From Oikopleura dioica (lineage: Eukaryota; Chordata; Appendicularia; Copelata; Oikopleuridae), in the NCBI GenBank assembly GCA_907165135.1, contig OU015568.1, positions 4,224,501-4,288,500 of the forward strand: a stretch of DNA of 64,000 bases. The letters are read 5' to 3'. Under the pieces are notes generated by a model that was given only the letters and a program-made list of their open reading frames with translations, ran no database searches and was not told the origin of the DNA. The position numbers were made by a program, and so were the translations under genes. Shown here in pieces: positions 23,010-37,089 of this stretch (its first letter is position 1; each line of letters begins with the position of its first letter).

Positions 23010-24778
23010 TTTTTATTAAGAATTTTTTCTGGCCTTTACATAAAAATCAACTCGAGTTTAAAAATAATCCCTTCTTCAAAAATCACATTTTTTCGATAAG
23101 AATATGGTCTTAGCTCATAATCCTTCTTTATCACTTTTTCGCAAACGTGAGTTCTCGCTCTTTATTTTCAGCCCCCTCTTTTTTACCTTCTTAGATTTCT
23201 ATTTCGCGCTATTTTTTGTAATTTTAAAGAAATGCAGCGTCGAGAATGAACAATTACGCGAATTCTAACGCGAAAATTGTAAAACTCAAGAATTAAAAAA
23301 TTCTAGTTTACGGGTTATTTTTTTAGAAGGATCACAAACCCAAGTGCAAGAGGAAGCGAGGGGAGGAGAAGTTTGTGATAAGAACTTCTTTTTTGTAATA
23401 TTTACGCAACTTTAAGATGCAAATCTTGTTCTGCAACGAAAAAAAGATCAAAGAAAGCCAAAAATATGGATTGTCAGAAAAAAAAATTGAAAAATTATCA
23501 AAAAATCCTTCGTTTTCAAAAATAAAATAAAAACCAATTTTCGAAATGATACCCTTATTTTCAGCCGAAATTAAAAATTTTGAGATTGGAAGGATCGAAA
23601 AATAATCCGTTTTTCATCCCTTTCCTTATTTTCGATTCAGAAGTCCAAGTTTTAAGATTGATAAATCCCATCCATCAAGTCTTATCAGTTCCCTGTTCCC
23701 TTATCGCTTCGAATACAACGCGTCGCTTTCACGTTCACTCCAGGGCTTGGTCACCCGCCGAGAGACCGCACTTAGGGCAGGGGCTGGTTGATCTGATCAA
23801 AAGGCCCTGATCGCGCTTCGCGCACCTGGGCAAATCTTTCTTTCTGTACTCGACCGCAAAGAACTGATCGTAAAAACGCCTTTTCATCAAAGTCAAAAAG
23901 GGAGAAAATGACTTGTCGGTTACACGTGATATCTGTGATAACTCGAGAGCTAATGATGATTGATAAGGATTTAAAATTTCATATCGCGGAAATGGGTTTT
24001 AGAAAAATGCTCTAGAATTTCATGATTTCGGAAAAAAGGGTTTAAATAGAGAAAACTCATCCTTTTTGGACTTTTTCCTCTTTCAGAAAAAAAAAATTCT
24101 AGCGACCACGTTCAATGCCGCGGTGGTTTTTGCACAGGAAGTTCCAGCGTCTAAGCTTACAACTTGCCAACTACGTGTATTTTTGGCTAACGGACACTCG
24201 TGTTCTTTCACGTTAATTTGTATAGCCGTGTAAAACATGAGTATCAAATTGTTTTTTTCCGTGCACAGAATAGTCTGTGAACAAAATCATGTCTTTTTTA
24301 TAACAGAAGCTGCTCAAGAAAAGTGACAAAAGGGCAATGTAGGCAAAGATGTAAACTTTGACACGTGACTAGAAAAATTTTGAATGGATCATCAAAAGCT
24401 CACACTTAAAGTAAGATCACGGATTGAACTTTAATTTGCGCCATAGAGAGCTATTTTACCATATCTCTGAGCAAAGTTATTCAAGAAAACCCTTCTGAAC
24501 GCTGACAAGACCCTTAAGAAAATTCCAAATCTGAGCGATTTTAACCCACCCTTTGGCAGTGCTGAATCCGCAAGATTTTGATTATTATTTCCTCCAAAAT
24601 AAGAATGACAATCTGGCAATTGTTTTATGTCCCAGGTGAACTCATTAATTACGCCAATTAACTTACCATTTGTTTGAGCTGCATGCTAGTTGTTGTATTT
24701 CAAAGTATCGTGGTTTTCGCTTTTCACTTTTTCTTTCTTTAGTAGACTGCAAGTTGGATTTACTAAACAAGCGAACAT
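23010..24778. other. Gene-poor stretch
   Basis: Nothing recognisable apart from weak ORFs (23580-23810 plus, 24431-24619 minus). I see no RNA gene. Confidence 0.35.
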
Positions 24779-24992
24779 GAGTCGAAGGTATAATTTAACG
24801 TGTGTTGCATTTAACATTAAATTGAGCCTTGTACAAAGGGGCGCTTTCGCTCTAGCGTTTATACCATATCAAAACGCTCAGCAGAAAAATAAAGAAGAAC
24901 CGGAAAGAGGGGAGGAATTTTTTGTTGACAAAAATAACAGACTTAAAAAGGCTAAAAATAAGAAAATGGGACTGGGCTCTTTGAACAACTAA
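24779..24992 (+). CDS. Weak ORF, 71 codons
   Basis: The frame starts MSRRYNLTCVAFNIKLSLVQ and ends with a Lys-rich tail finishing MGLGSLNN. The C-terminal half, rich in Glu, Lys and Asn, looks protein-like, but there is no signal peptide, no polyadenylation signal close behind and no homologue I recognise. It may be a chance ORF. Confidence 0.25.
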
Positions 24993-27900
24993 GTTTGTAA
25001 ATATATTAAAATAAGGGGCCCTACCCCCTTAAGTAAGGTTTAAATTAAGGTCGATCTTGAAGGATAAGACCCTTAAGTTAAGGCTTAACGAATGATTTCC
25101 TAATGAAAATCTTCTCCTAAAAATCCGGTCCAGCAGAACCACTTGAAAATGATTCGGAAGTCGGGTTTTAAAGAATAAAGAAAAGTGAGAAGCGGCTCAC
25201 TTTGAGAGCAAATCCGCTTTGACAGGTAGCGGCATCGGTACTTGGACGACAAGTCGCTAATTGACAATTCACGACTTCGAAAAAGGCGTCAAGATGCCGA
25301 GAATGTTGTTCCTCGAAGTTCTTGAGACGCTTTAGAGCAAATCCGCGTGGCAACTATTTTATTTTTCTTTCGTACACATTTTTTTTTCACACACTCATTG
25401 CTGCTTTGCTGCAACAAATTCTTTTGAAACATGATGTTCCTTTCACCTTCAAAAAATTATTCAACGATTCGAACTTTTCTGGATCACATGAGAGGTCCAA
25501 TGTTATCCTACAGTAGCATCTTGTTGGAACGTATTGCGATCAAGTGCTTTACTGCAGTTTTTCGCGAAAATATTATTCATTATTATTGAATTTAAATTAA
25601 TATTTTTTAATCAATTTAATAAATAATTTAATGCAAAAGCTTGAAAAATTCTTGACCAATGAGATCTTCCCATTCTGGAGGCAAGCCAATCAGATTCCAG
25701 AAAAATAATTTCTCATAAAATTGAATCATTTTTGGTCGAAAATTGTCTTCTAGCGCCCCCATCCAATAATAAGATATTTTGGAAATCAAAACCCCTAAAA
25801 TACCGCAAAAACCAAGAATCTTGGTCCAAGATATCAACTATTTACCCTACCCCCAAAAACTGCTTATTCAGTGAAAAATTTTCTAACACATTGGATAAGT
25901 TCCGATAGAGAAAGCCCAAATTAAAGTACACGTGGGAAGAACCGCCTGCCAACGCCTCGGTCAGATAACATTGTGTCCGGAACCTGCTGATACGACTGCC
26001 AAAAGGATTTAGAATCGCCTTAGCGAAACCTTTTTTTTGGACCTGGGAACGGAATTTCGCGGAGAATTTTTGATCCACAAAGTTAATTTGAACATTTTCG
26101 GAAGTGTAGAAAATAAAGAGATACCCTTAATTCTATATTTGCGAAAATCGTTGAGTCAGCAATTTCGCAATCGAAAAATTTACTCTTCTTCCAAACAACC
26201 AGTTGGAATCACAACTTTTTTATCTCCAAGAGTCCTCTTTAACTCGTGTTTACCCGAGTTCTTGTTCGTTGTACCGTTTATTCTTCGTCTACAAAGAACA
26301 TTTAACGAACATTTTAGACGAGGAATACACGTGATTATCAATAATTAAAGCATGCCAGATGGCTTTTCTCAAATTTGCAGAAAATGCTTTTTTCGGAAAG
26401 ATGATTTTTCCTTGTTCAACAAAATTCTCAAATTTCACCTTCAAAACGACCAGCTTTTTGTTCAAATAATCGCATCGTTAAAATATTTAACTACACATGC
26501 GATAGCCTTAGCCCTTCTCGGTAAAATAACGCGGTTTAGAGGCCGCTTTTTCTCTGTTGTAAATGGGCTGAAACGGTAGTTGAACATTTTTTTGAGAGGA
26601 TCGAAAAGATTTAACCCGGGTTAGATCGAGGGGGATTAAAATGAGATAGAAAAAACGTGGTTCGAGTCCCTTAATTCTACTTTTTTAGACTTGAGACGAA
26701 GTTTTTACGCTAGAATTTAACCTTAGGATTCTACTGCCTCGAAAAAGATAGAAAAGTTAGATAATCTCTTTTCAGAAGAATGAAACAGAACTAGTTATTC
26801 AGGGAAGGGGTCCTTCCAGGTCACGATTTTTAAAAAATGACCGGAGCGGCTGACCCTTAGAAACGCTTTAGGAAACAAATATGCATATTCAATTCTGTCA
26901 CGATAATTCTGTATACTCGTGCGATACCGGTCTTTATGAGAAACAAAGCTGGTCATTATCTAAGATAATTATATAACCATAAATTTTTGATAAAAGAAAA
27001 TCTTTCTTTTCATACTGTATGAATCATACATAATTGAGAATTTCGTTCAATATGAGAATAAACGTGATAAAACCTTAACTTCTTATATTTTGTAAATTTT
27101 GTTTTCCCTATCAAATTAAGACCTTAGGAGCTAACTTCATGTTGTCATTTGAAATAAACGATCGGGATTCAAATCACCCCTTCTTTTTTTATAATCTTAG
27201 ACTGCACTTAATATCAACAATTTTAATCACCCATAATTTTTGTTATTTTTCAGGGTCTAAACATCGATATTAATTTTTCATCATAGCAAAAAGTTTCGTT
27301 TTCATGAAAAATAATTGTTTCAATAAAAAATATTCCTCATGTTTATATTTATTTTTTAATAAGGACCTTGCCAACTTATAATAATATCGCGCCTATTTTT
27401 TCATTGAAAAAAGTCATTTCTCAAAAATATATTATATGTATGTTTTCTTCGGATTGCAATTGTTGGTCCCACGTGAGAAAATATTCCCAGCAGCCAAATT
27501 CATCAGTCAAGAATAACCAATTATCAAAAAGGAAGAAGAAAAAACCAGAAACAAGAAAAACAGAATGAGAAAATGAAATTTATAAATCGAATTTGCAAAT
27601 TTGAAACTTACCCAAAGGGGATTGAAAGTGAAGTGTGTTCCTTCTTTTCAGTCCTCTGGTAGACGCTTGTGTTGAATTTACAGTATCTTCGTTTTCGCGC
27701 CAATCATCGCGGGAACACTCTTCATTTCATTCTCCGGCAGCCATAACTCTGGCTGACAGAAAAGAAATAAGAAAAAAATCTACCTTTTTGACTGTTTTTT
27801 TTTAATATAGAATATTTATAATTATCTTAAAATTTAAGGTCGTAAGGCTTGATTTCCTGTAGTAGCTCCAAAAGTCGCTAAATGCGTTTTTAATTTCGCG

Positions 27901-30900
27901 AAAATGCGCCAAAAATGGTTGAAGAAATGAGATTTAGCGGTTTTTTCCGGTAAAAGAAAACACTCACGTGATGACGATAAAAGACTTCTTGTGGTTTGAA
28001 AAAAAGCTAGAAAGTTTTGGTGAGTTGGACAGTTTTTTGGGGCGGTGGGCTTACTATACCTTTAAGAGTAAAAATCAACAGAAAAAAAAAGTTAAAAATT
28101 TTAACCCAGCGGCGTAAATTTTCCGAAAAATTGCGGCAGGAGCTTTTCGAGCAAAACACGATCAACGAGTTTTCAACTTTGACACAAATTTTGGTCAAAA
28201 TCGACTGATTTCCGATTTTCTCTTTTTGATTATTTTTGGGCCAAAAACAGTTTTTCATATAAAAAAACTTTGAATTTGCTAATTTACGTCGATGGGTTAA
28301 CGTGAAATTAACGGAAAAAATAATCTATCTCTTGGAAATAATTACATCCAAAACTTGGATGATCCATCTTAATTCTTTGCTTAGAAAATTCGCAAATTTT
28401 TTTCATACCAGTCTTGTGATATCAGTAGATTACATAAGGGTTTGTGTATAAAATTCGCAGCGCGATTTGCGGTCGATTTAATCTTCTATTTTTCAAATTA
28501 CATAATCAAGAAAAAATTTTATTTTTTGAACTTTTTTCATTAAACAAAACCCTTTTCTTTGAGTTTCTTGGGTCAAAAATTGAGTTTCTTATTTTAAAAC
28601 TAAAATATTCCAAAAAATCAAAAAAAAAAAACCATTTTTTTTAAAGTTATTGAATTTAATAGACCCTAATCTGTTAATCGTTAAGTTGACTGCTGAGAAT
28701 GACTGTATAAAAGGGGACTTTATGCAAGTCGTATTATATTATTTATTATTTATAATTATAAAGAAGCCCGAGTGACCGATTCAATCTGTCTAAAATAGAA
28801 CGATTGTTAGTGTTTTTTCTTCTTTTTCTGGAAACAGGAACGATAGGAAACAGTACCTAAAAATTTTGTTACAAAGAAAAGAAAATTTAGCAGGAACGTG
28901 TCAATTATTGGCTAAAACGGCTGAAAACGCCTAAATCCGGACTTCCGCTATTCACCCCGCGGTTCCAAGGCCTTTTTTAAGCCACGCCTCATCTAAAAAG
29001 CTAAAAAGGATATTTTGAATCAAGTTTGATAAACAATTTTCAGAGCTTTAAAAAATCCGTTATAAAATTGCTTTGCCGAAAATCTGTGTTCACATGAAAA
29101 AACAAGGATTTTTTTTATAAGAAAAAAGTCAATGCTTAGAAATTAAGAATGTCAGCAAAATTCTAGATCCCAGAATCGCTTAATCGAGCAAATAGCTTTC
29201 CTTCGTGGATGACATAAGAAAATCAAGTTATCGGAAATTCCCAAAAACGCCCCCTCTGTACCGAAAGTAGCGTAAAAATAACAACGAATCGGAAAACATC
29301 CGAAAGGATCCTTGAACCAAGAGCACTTCAAAAAAAATCGAGCTCGGCAAAATATCTCTATTGATTTTTTCTCATTAAAAACTTATTTTGGCGTCTTTTT
29401 CATGATTTTGAGAAAAGAATTTTTCTCGAAAAATTAGTAATTTAGTTGACATCATGTTTCTGTCAAAAAACGGCAGAAATCGTCCTCGTTTCTTTGATTT
29501 TTTCTCAATTTTTCTTTTGAATCATCAATAATTCGTCATCATTTTGTTCATCAAATTAAAAGATAAATTATGAATGTAAGAATTAATCTGATGAGGAAAG
29601 ACCCTTAGTCATGTTTAGTCAAGGACACTTCCGAAAATCATGAAACATTTTTCGTGAGCCCAGTAGTCACGTGATCAAAGAGGAACACGAGTTCCGCCAA
29701 ATCTAACAAGACTTGGTGACGCTGAAAACACGCTAAGCGCTCAAGCCATTTCCGACACCTAGAAAGTACTTTTTGTCATTTTTTCCGCGAAATTGAATGA
29801 ATTAAATTTTCCGATTTTTTTCTTGATTCTTTAGGAAGAAAAATAAAAAGACACAAAAAATAAAGCGGTTGTTGAAAAAATTTTTAAATAAAAATTAAAT
29901 ATTTTTTATTATAAATCAATTTTTTAAAAAATATTTTTTTTCAAATAATAAATTCTAAACTTATAAATGAGGCGTGGCTTAAAATGAGAGTTTCTATAAT
30001 AACTTACAATAAAATTATTTTCAGGTTTCTTCAAATAACAAAGATCTCTCAAATCTGATATTTTCAGTATTTCTTCTTTATAAGATATCTCTATCGGAAA
30101 AACGGAAACTACAAACTTTCGATCTCGAACTTTTTTTTCTTCAATTTTTTGCCAGATCGACCGAAACGATGCGCGAGGATCGACGCGCGCGGTGGTGGCG
30201 CTCGAGCGTTCACGCGCGCCATGAGATTTCATGAAAAATGGCAGAAATCTTAAACTTTTTACGATCGCAGCTCAGGAGCGCCTTATGCGGGGTTGCTTTC
30301 AAGTGGAGATACTATGTGTGAAATTGAATTGAGACTAGGTCTATTATGAGTTTCATTTTGCATCCGTGTTCTTGCGAAATTGCCGGTGACTGATGGAAAC
30401 GTCGTTCGAGGAAATTTTACTTTGATGATGGAAGGTCATCATCAATCAAACGTTGTCGTAATTAACCCGGAAAGAAACCCGAAACGGTCCTTGGAACGAA
30501 GACAGACCTATTTCTGATTATCAATCAGCCAAATTCATGACGTCGAAAATTTCAACAAAATTTGACCCCCGGAGAAAAATTTTGCGCTCGTTGCACTTTT
30601 CGAATAGGTCATTTAGAGGTCGCAAAGAAGTGCAGCTCCCAAATTCAAATCGAAATGGCAATCGTATTTGTAAGTTTGTAAAACACAGCCCCTCGCTTTC
30701 CCGTTTCTTCTTGTTTAGCCTAAAATATACGAGTCAATTTATTGTGACAAATTTAATTCATTTTTTCCGTATCTCTTGAAGTACAGGAATTTAATTATTG
30801 TTATTGCATGATGCACAAAAAACAGTAACGCCCTTAAGTTTTTCATCTATAATGATGAAATAATTATGATACTAAAATTAGAAAAGGGCGTTCTTCAAAT

Positions 30901-30927
30901 AAAAAATCCTGAAATAATATATTCTCC
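24993..30927. other. Gene-poor stretch of about 6 kb
   Basis: AT content is very high, with long A and T runs (28.0-30.0 kb). A CCAAT-box repeat lies at 25.64-25.75 kb. I found no frame with convincing splice junctions. Frames such as 25842-26078 minus and 29924-30232 minus are open by chance or are too weak to call. Confidence 0.35.
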
Positions 30928-31230
30928 ATGAGGATCACACAGAAACAGCTAATTACCCTTATCGTTTGCTGTCAATCAGACTTCAGACTGTATAGTGTGG
31001 CTCCAAAAAACAGAAATAAATGGCTTAGACACGATTTTGATGAATATTCTCTATGGGAAAAAGCTGGAGACTTCGGGGTCGAGGACGAAAATGGCTCGTT
31101 TCTGATTTGCTGGCGCAGAGAAAACAGGTTTCTCATTGGCCATAAGTCTGAAGCTGTAGGGAAAGTCTTGATTGGCGCAGATTTTGATTTCATCTTCAAT
31201 TTCGAAGAATTAAGAAAGGTCAATTCTTAA
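30928..31230 (+). CDS. Candidate single-exon small secreted protein, 100 aa
   Basis: An ATG at 30928 opens MRITQKQLITLIVCCQS, a possible short signal peptide. A chain with RNKWLRHDFDEYSLWEKAGD and FGVEDENGSFLICW follows. Composition is balanced rather than AT-driven, unlike most ORFs around it. Part of the frame (GFLIGH-like, near 31135) overlaps a CTCATTGGCC box of the repeat type common here, which weakens the call. No family is recognised. Confidence 0.35.
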   Translation: MRITQKQLITLIVCCQSDFRLYSVAPKNRNKWLRHDFDEYSLWEKAGDFGVEDENGSFLICWRRENRFLIGHKSEAVGKVLIGADFDFIFNFEELRKVNS

Positions 31231-34200
31231 GCTCATCATAAAATAACCCTCATCTGTAATCTCATCTCGATATTTTTGTAGAAGCGATCGTGAACTCACT
31301 AAGATCCACAAAAACGTCCACCCCGGCTCCGCTTCTTCTCATCCCCCTTCTGAAACATCATTTTAGAAATCGTAATTTCTGACCATTTTCGAAAGCTTAT
31401 CCTTTTAGTTACTGAATATCAATCATCAGCGAAAAGCTTATCTTGATGATGCTTGGGATAAGATTCAGCGACTCTTCCTGTTTTGAACAACAGGGGAATT
31501 TTAATAACAGTTAGATTTTTTGCCTCAAAAGATAATGAAAAAAGAAAACGGAGGAATTTGTATTCACTGGAAAAAGTCCTTGACCCGCGAGTGGAGGATC
31601 AAAATATTGAGTTCTTGTGAACAGAAAGATTTTTTTTCTAGCTCTGACTTTTTCATGTAATGGATTTTGTATATAAAATAAGAAGAAAATTTCTAATGAG
31701 CATCGCTTTTAATAGCGAAAAATTCTTCATAATAATTTTAAACTACAGTTTTTCGTGAATTGAAAATAAATCAATCTGTTTTTATGACTTAGAATCGACA
31801 ATTTTCATTTCTGTTTTGATCATACCTAAACAGACGAACACAGGCATATTTATGCTTTTTGGATTTGATTAGGGACAATTCGTGGGCCACGAATTATTTT
31901 TACAAAACATAACAGAAAAAACCGTCTGTTCTTCAAATAGCAGCATTCATTTTCAAACATTTGCTCAGATATGAAAGGAGATACCCTTAAACTCTATGCA
32001 TCATTTTGAAAAGCGCGTTGTTTTTTAAGGGTGTCTCCTTGATAACGGATTTTTTTTATAAATTTCTCATAAAAAACTGAGCGGTCAGATTTTAATGACA
32101 ACAAATGAAATTGTCAGTTGCATTTTTAAATTCTAGCAATCTGGGACGAGAAAATGCACATCTTTGTTTTGACTCACCTTGATGAAACCACGATGCGGTT
32201 GAGCTTGTTTGAGCCGGAAGAAAACAATCTAATACTTTGCGATTCAAATATTTAGCACAGTGCGCCATCTTAAAAATAACGATTTCTGCTGAGAAAGCAG
32301 TTTAGACGCTTTTCAAGAAAATTTGGAAGGAAGTCAACAAATTATTTTTGCGAGCAAGAAATTGTCGAATTTTGATTGAACAAGTTCGAATTTTCAAATT
32401 TCGCCGCTCTTGATAATTCATCGCATGTGTCAAAATAATGTCAAAAAGGCCTGAATCCTAACACGTTGATTTCCACGGGCGATCGGGCCGGCTGAGAGAC
32501 GTCAGCTTACTAATATTGTTACTCTCTTAATTTCCAGTTGAGGACAGGCGGCAATGATTGCAAAGCAGATTTGCCGGCTTTTACAAAGGGGGCGAAAAAC
32601 GTTTTACAAATCATGAGAAAAAAGAAGAAAATAATTACATCAATTTGGCTAGGAAACCTGTGTCAAAAACCTGAGTCAGGTTCTGAAAAGCCGCGTAGCG
32701 GCTTCGTTTTTAAAATACCCGCAAAGGGCGTCTAGATTCATGCTCTTCAAGACCTTGACTCAGGTTTTGGACACAGGTTGACGAGCTCATGATTTCAAAT
32801 TGACCTTGACTCAGGTCTTCTTCAGGGGTTGCCGGTATAAGATACCGATGATTTTTGATGATTACCTCGAAAACAAAAGCCCGAATTAGCGACATCGAGC
32901 GAGCAGATATCATTTTCTTTGTGCTCGGAGGACCCCCCCTGCTGGAAGAAATTTAAGTAAAAGAAGAATAAACTCTTCTGGAGAATTTGCTTTATTTCGG
33001 GATATTTACAGTCAGAGGTTGAGGAATATATAAAAATTTCAATTTTTTCTAAAGTCGATACTTATGTCGTAACTTTGCTAAAAAACCGGGGTCGGAAAAT
33101 GTGATCCAGGAAGATCCAGCTTTTGCTCGTCTCATTGCCAAAATAAGACGCTTCCCCTTCATAACGGGATGATTTTGGAAAGAAAAAAATGAATCCGGAT
33201 TGATGCTTCTCCCGAGAACGAGATTCTGGACATGTCACATGTGTCGTGCCGCCATGTTTAAAAGGCGATCTGAGATTTCCGCGACGGAAGTAAAAAAACG
33301 GAAAAGGATAATTTCTGTTTGTTTTTGTCCAACTCTTCTCAGGGGGCGAAGAAAGAAGGAATTTCAGGCGAATGGAAACAGGAATTAGAGAAACGTGCAG
33401 CTGAGCGATTTTCTGATAAGATGAAAGTTTTCGAATTCCGGATTGAGCAGAGCCCCAGTCCCGCCTTTTTCGAAGAGATCGCTTTTCGTAATGCTCATTT
33501 TTCTGTTTTTTTTTTCAAAAGCATCAATAACAATTCAATAGTGATAAAAAAGTTCACTTATTTGAAGCTGACTTTCGCGTTTTATGTAACTCTTCCGGGA
33601 GTAACTGCATGTTTTCAAAACACCACCTGCTGACATAATTTTCGCACATCCTCAATTGTTTTACTAGAAAAGGAGTTATTATTTGTTGAAAAAAATGACA
33701 CTTGTGATAAAGTAACATGGCTAAATCAAGGTGCAAATAAATTAGAATCAAGCAAAATTGATCAAATTAAAGGTTTAATTACGCGCTACGTTTATTGGCA
33801 AAATGATCTGTAGTTAGAAAAGCAAAGTGAAAGGCGATAAGGGCTGAGTGGAACATGATCAAGAAAGCTGCGACATGAATGGAGGCGAGGCGACGCGGAA
33901 ACATTTTCAAAGGACACGAAAACGTCAAAAGAACATGACTTCTTTAAAAATTGCTCTTCACGTTTTTTGACCATCTCATCGGACGATAAGCCCTTAATTT
34001 TCATTTGAAGCATTAAACGAAACTTTTTAGAAATAAGGGTATCAGTGATACCGTATCACTCTGTTAACGGAAAAAAAGGTTAAGTCCCTTTTTAGGGACT
34101 AAAACAATTCGTGGAAGCTTATTTTTGGATGACCAATAAGATTGCTGTATTTGGCCTATCAGCCAATCAAAACCCAGATCTATAAAATCACTTTCATAAA

Positions 34201-35882
34201 TTGGTTCAACCTTTTTGAAGATATTACTTTGGAACTTATAAAGAATTATCAAGAAAAGATTTTGAGGTTTGAAGATTAATAATCTTGGTTCAGGCAAATA
34301 CAGAGTATTCGCTTTCCAAAAGGTATTCACTTGCCGGAAAGAATATATGGTAATTTTGGTGAGACGGAATTAAATAATGAGATGGCACTTTTCCTTCTCA
34401 CGTTTTCTAGTTCATCTTATTCTATACCCCAGAATCTGTGATTTACAGCGAAGGATACTAAGACTGTTTTTCTTCAATTCAAAATCTTCTGTCACGTGGC
34501 ATAAGTGACCCCAGCGCGGGGATAATCCCGCTCGTGACTTAAAAAAGATAAAACCGAGGAGAGTACAGATGGAAAATATCAAATTTGCGACAGTGTCTCT
34601 GCTACAATCTGTGTTTTTTATTTACGTCTTCTGCATAAAAACTGTACTTCAAATGCGTTTCTTCAAGTTTCTGAAAAATAATTTTATATCATTCTCGAAA
34701 AATGATGTGTTTTATGGGAAGTCCAGCTCGCCCGCAAAATTCGTAGCGATGGAGTTTAGCTGAAGTTCATTGGGAAATAAAAATGTGTGTTACAGAATGC
34801 TCTTACTTAGAAAACGGAAAGGAGAACACTTGGCGGAACAAGAATTTGAGGTTGAAAAACCATTTTTTAGTTTACTAAATAACATGAATTAAGGGCTTCA
34901 CTTACCTTGACTGAACAATCGTACAGTAGGATACCAAAGGAACAAATTTCAAAAAAAGAAAATTAAGGGGGTATCTTCGTAAAAAAATTTTGAAGATGAA
35001 TTCGCTCCATCAAGAGAAAAAATACTGAAATTCTTGTCAAACAAGCACAACAATGCCCTGAATCTACGTCATTTTTTCTGTTTTGCACCCTGTTGATCTA
35101 TTCACTCAAAGCATAGAAAAAGCGCTCGTCTTGTCAAAACTGCCAGTCGATGCAAATCAAAGACTGGTTCAGCCAGGAGACAATCAATGAAGGTAATTAT
35201 TAAAAGCCCTTCTTCTTTTTCTCGATCTTGATTTTCCGAGCAGACAGAATTTCTAATCAAAAATAGAGAGAAAAAGACAGAAGTAAAGATTAAGGATCAT
35301 GAGTTTTAAGCTGGCCGCGTGTTGTTTCGGAACTGGAAAGGTAATCAAGAAATTTCCTATCTCAAGTCCACTAAAAAGGTTTCGCGAGTAAGTTAAAGAA
35401 TAGAGAGAGTATGGCAATGTTTTTACAACCAGTTCAGGTAGCTAACAATTTTTTTGCGAATATAATAAATGAATCAATTATTAACTAAGTTAAAAATTGA
35501 TAAACAACAGTCTTTTTGATTCTTTATGGTTCGTTTTACCTTACAATCTCGAATCTAAAGTGTTGATTCTTCAAAACAGAAATAAGAACGGAACGTAGCC
35601 ACGCACGAGACGTAGCAAAAGTAAATTTACTGAGGTCTCTTTACTCTTTCCAATCGTCCCCTATCGATTGTTCCATTTCCTCATTCTTATTTTTCCATTC
35701 TAAAGTGCTCGGATAATACTCCTTCTTTCAAATTTAACTCTCGTCAAGGCTATATTCAATTCGATTGTCTACTAAATATAAATTGCTCGATTAAAAATGC
35801 ATCAATTAAGTCATCGTTTTTCGTAAAAAGATAGATAAGTGAGCCCCTTAAAAGTTGCCCGTTGTCCATTTTCAACAATAAA
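31231..35882. other. Gene-poor stretch of about 4.6 kb with hairpins
   Basis: No supported gene. It contains a short hairpin at 31976-32041 (AGGAGATACCCTTAAA facing TTTAAGGGTGTCTCCT), a family B palindrome at 32.66 kb, a CCAAT-box repeat at 34.1 kb and a palindromic motif at 34.03 kb shared with 57.56 kb. An ORF at 34569-34763 (MENIKFATVSLLQSVFF) has a hydrophobic start but no other support. Confidence 0.4.
32657..32781. repeat. Palindromic repeat, family B copy 2
   Basis: The left half has AACCTGTGTCAAAAACCTGA and GTCAGGTTCTG. The right half has CCTTGACTCAGGTTTTGGAC and ACAGGTT. The centre contains GCCGCGTAGCGGC. Related to copies at 16.87 and 62.26 kb. Confidence 0.6.
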
Positions 35883-36382
35883 ATGGGATCGCTTGAAAGT
35901 CCTCCGGCGAAAGTTTTCAGTATCCATATTGGATGACACGCTCGATTTGCTTCCTATCAAATAAATAATTCCGCGGCGCTTTTCTTTCAATTTTCCTTTC
36001 TTCCGAAAGTCATTTTTTCCATTTTTCTATTTGACGAAGCTTTCGATTTCCAAAATTTATCCAACGCGGAGCTCGTGATTTGATTTTTTTTCCAACTGAA
36101 TACATAGAAGAGACGCTGTTTGATCGCTCGTCAATCACTTACTTTTTTTTCAAGAAAAAAGAAACTTCGAAAAATATATTTTTTTTTTTGGAAATAAAAA
36201 TGATGAAAAAACGATTTCAGCTTACGAGACAAAATGCGATCGATGAAAATTCATCGAAAGAAATCGAGAAAAGTGCAAGTGCAGATTCCAAGAAAAACTC
36301 GATCAAAAGACAAAACGCGTTCGACGGAAATGAGAATATTTTGCGAAAACAGATTACTGTAATTCGAGCGCCTTCTTTGTGA
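35883..36382 (+). CDS. Small protein, 77 aa, with a repeated RQNA motif, three exons
   Basis: Exons 35883-35919, 36040-36074 and 36221-36382 join in phase across GT-AG introns of 120 and 146 nt. The start is MGSLESPPAKVF. The second exon gives FDFQNLSNAEL. The third gives TRQNAIDENSSKE and, 20 residues on, KRQNAFDGNEN, so one motif (RQNAhDxN) occurs twice. The end is VIRAPSL before TGA, and AATAAA follows 18 nt later, which strongly supports a real 3' exon. The chain is short, Ser/Lys/Glu-rich, and has no signal peptide or membrane segment. The second KR-flanked motif could suggest peptide processing, but without a signal peptide that is unlikely. In exon 3 a second frame is also open, so the phase match is the deciding evidence. 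Confidence 0.55.
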
Positions 36383-36458
36383 TTTCTTTGCTTTCTGTAA
36401 ATAAATTTGCGTATACAAAAATGGGAAATCGTCTTTTGATTTCCCTAATTGGGAAAAA

Positions 36459-36479
36459 GTAACCTTAGACTAAGGTTAC
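36459..36479. repeat. Perfect 10-bp palindrome
   Basis: GTAACCTTAG and CTAAGGTTAC face each other around a single A. It is followed by AGTGATACCCTTAA, an end motif seen at other hairpins in this window. Confidence 0.5.
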
Positions 36480-37089
36480 CTTAGTGATACCCTTAATTTT
36501 TGCTCTTATCAAAGATAAATAATCAAATAGCTTTCAGAAGCAATAAAAAATTGTCGCCTTTAACAAGCAACCGATTTATCATAATTTCAGAAACATCCGT
36601 TAAGATTTTTTCATCAAACGTGGCGTATCGTGATGTTCCGCTAAACTAGTTATGTAGTACAACATACACTTTTACGCGTTTTCACCTGCCACCCGTGGCT
36701 TAATTTATAACGGCCATTTTTATGTTTTGAAAACTTCGGAATTAAGATTCTTGAGGCGATAATTAGTCATTTTATACGAATAGAGATACAGGAGAAACTA
36801 TGTGTTGGCTAAGAAGACATCCGATTTTTTTAGGTCAATTCTTTGTAGTATAAATTTTTTTATTAAAAAACCCCTCATTCTTTGAAAAAATTTTTTAAAG
36901 CGGATCATAATTCTCGTTTCTTTTCCGGTTGTCTTCTTAGTGTCTCATAACATCGACCATAAATTTTTTATTATACAACGACGAAGGCGTCTACACAAAT
37001 TTTATTGCTCCTCTGAAAATGTAGCGGTGCCCAAAAGGGAAAGTCACTTTGAAAAATGCACGACAACTAACAACGAATCGATTTTTCCG

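Noticed and set aside
33319-33633. 104-codon plus ORF at 33.3 kb
   Set aside because: Contains long Phe and Lys runs typical of AT-rich DNA, no start context, no acceptor and no signal behind the stop.
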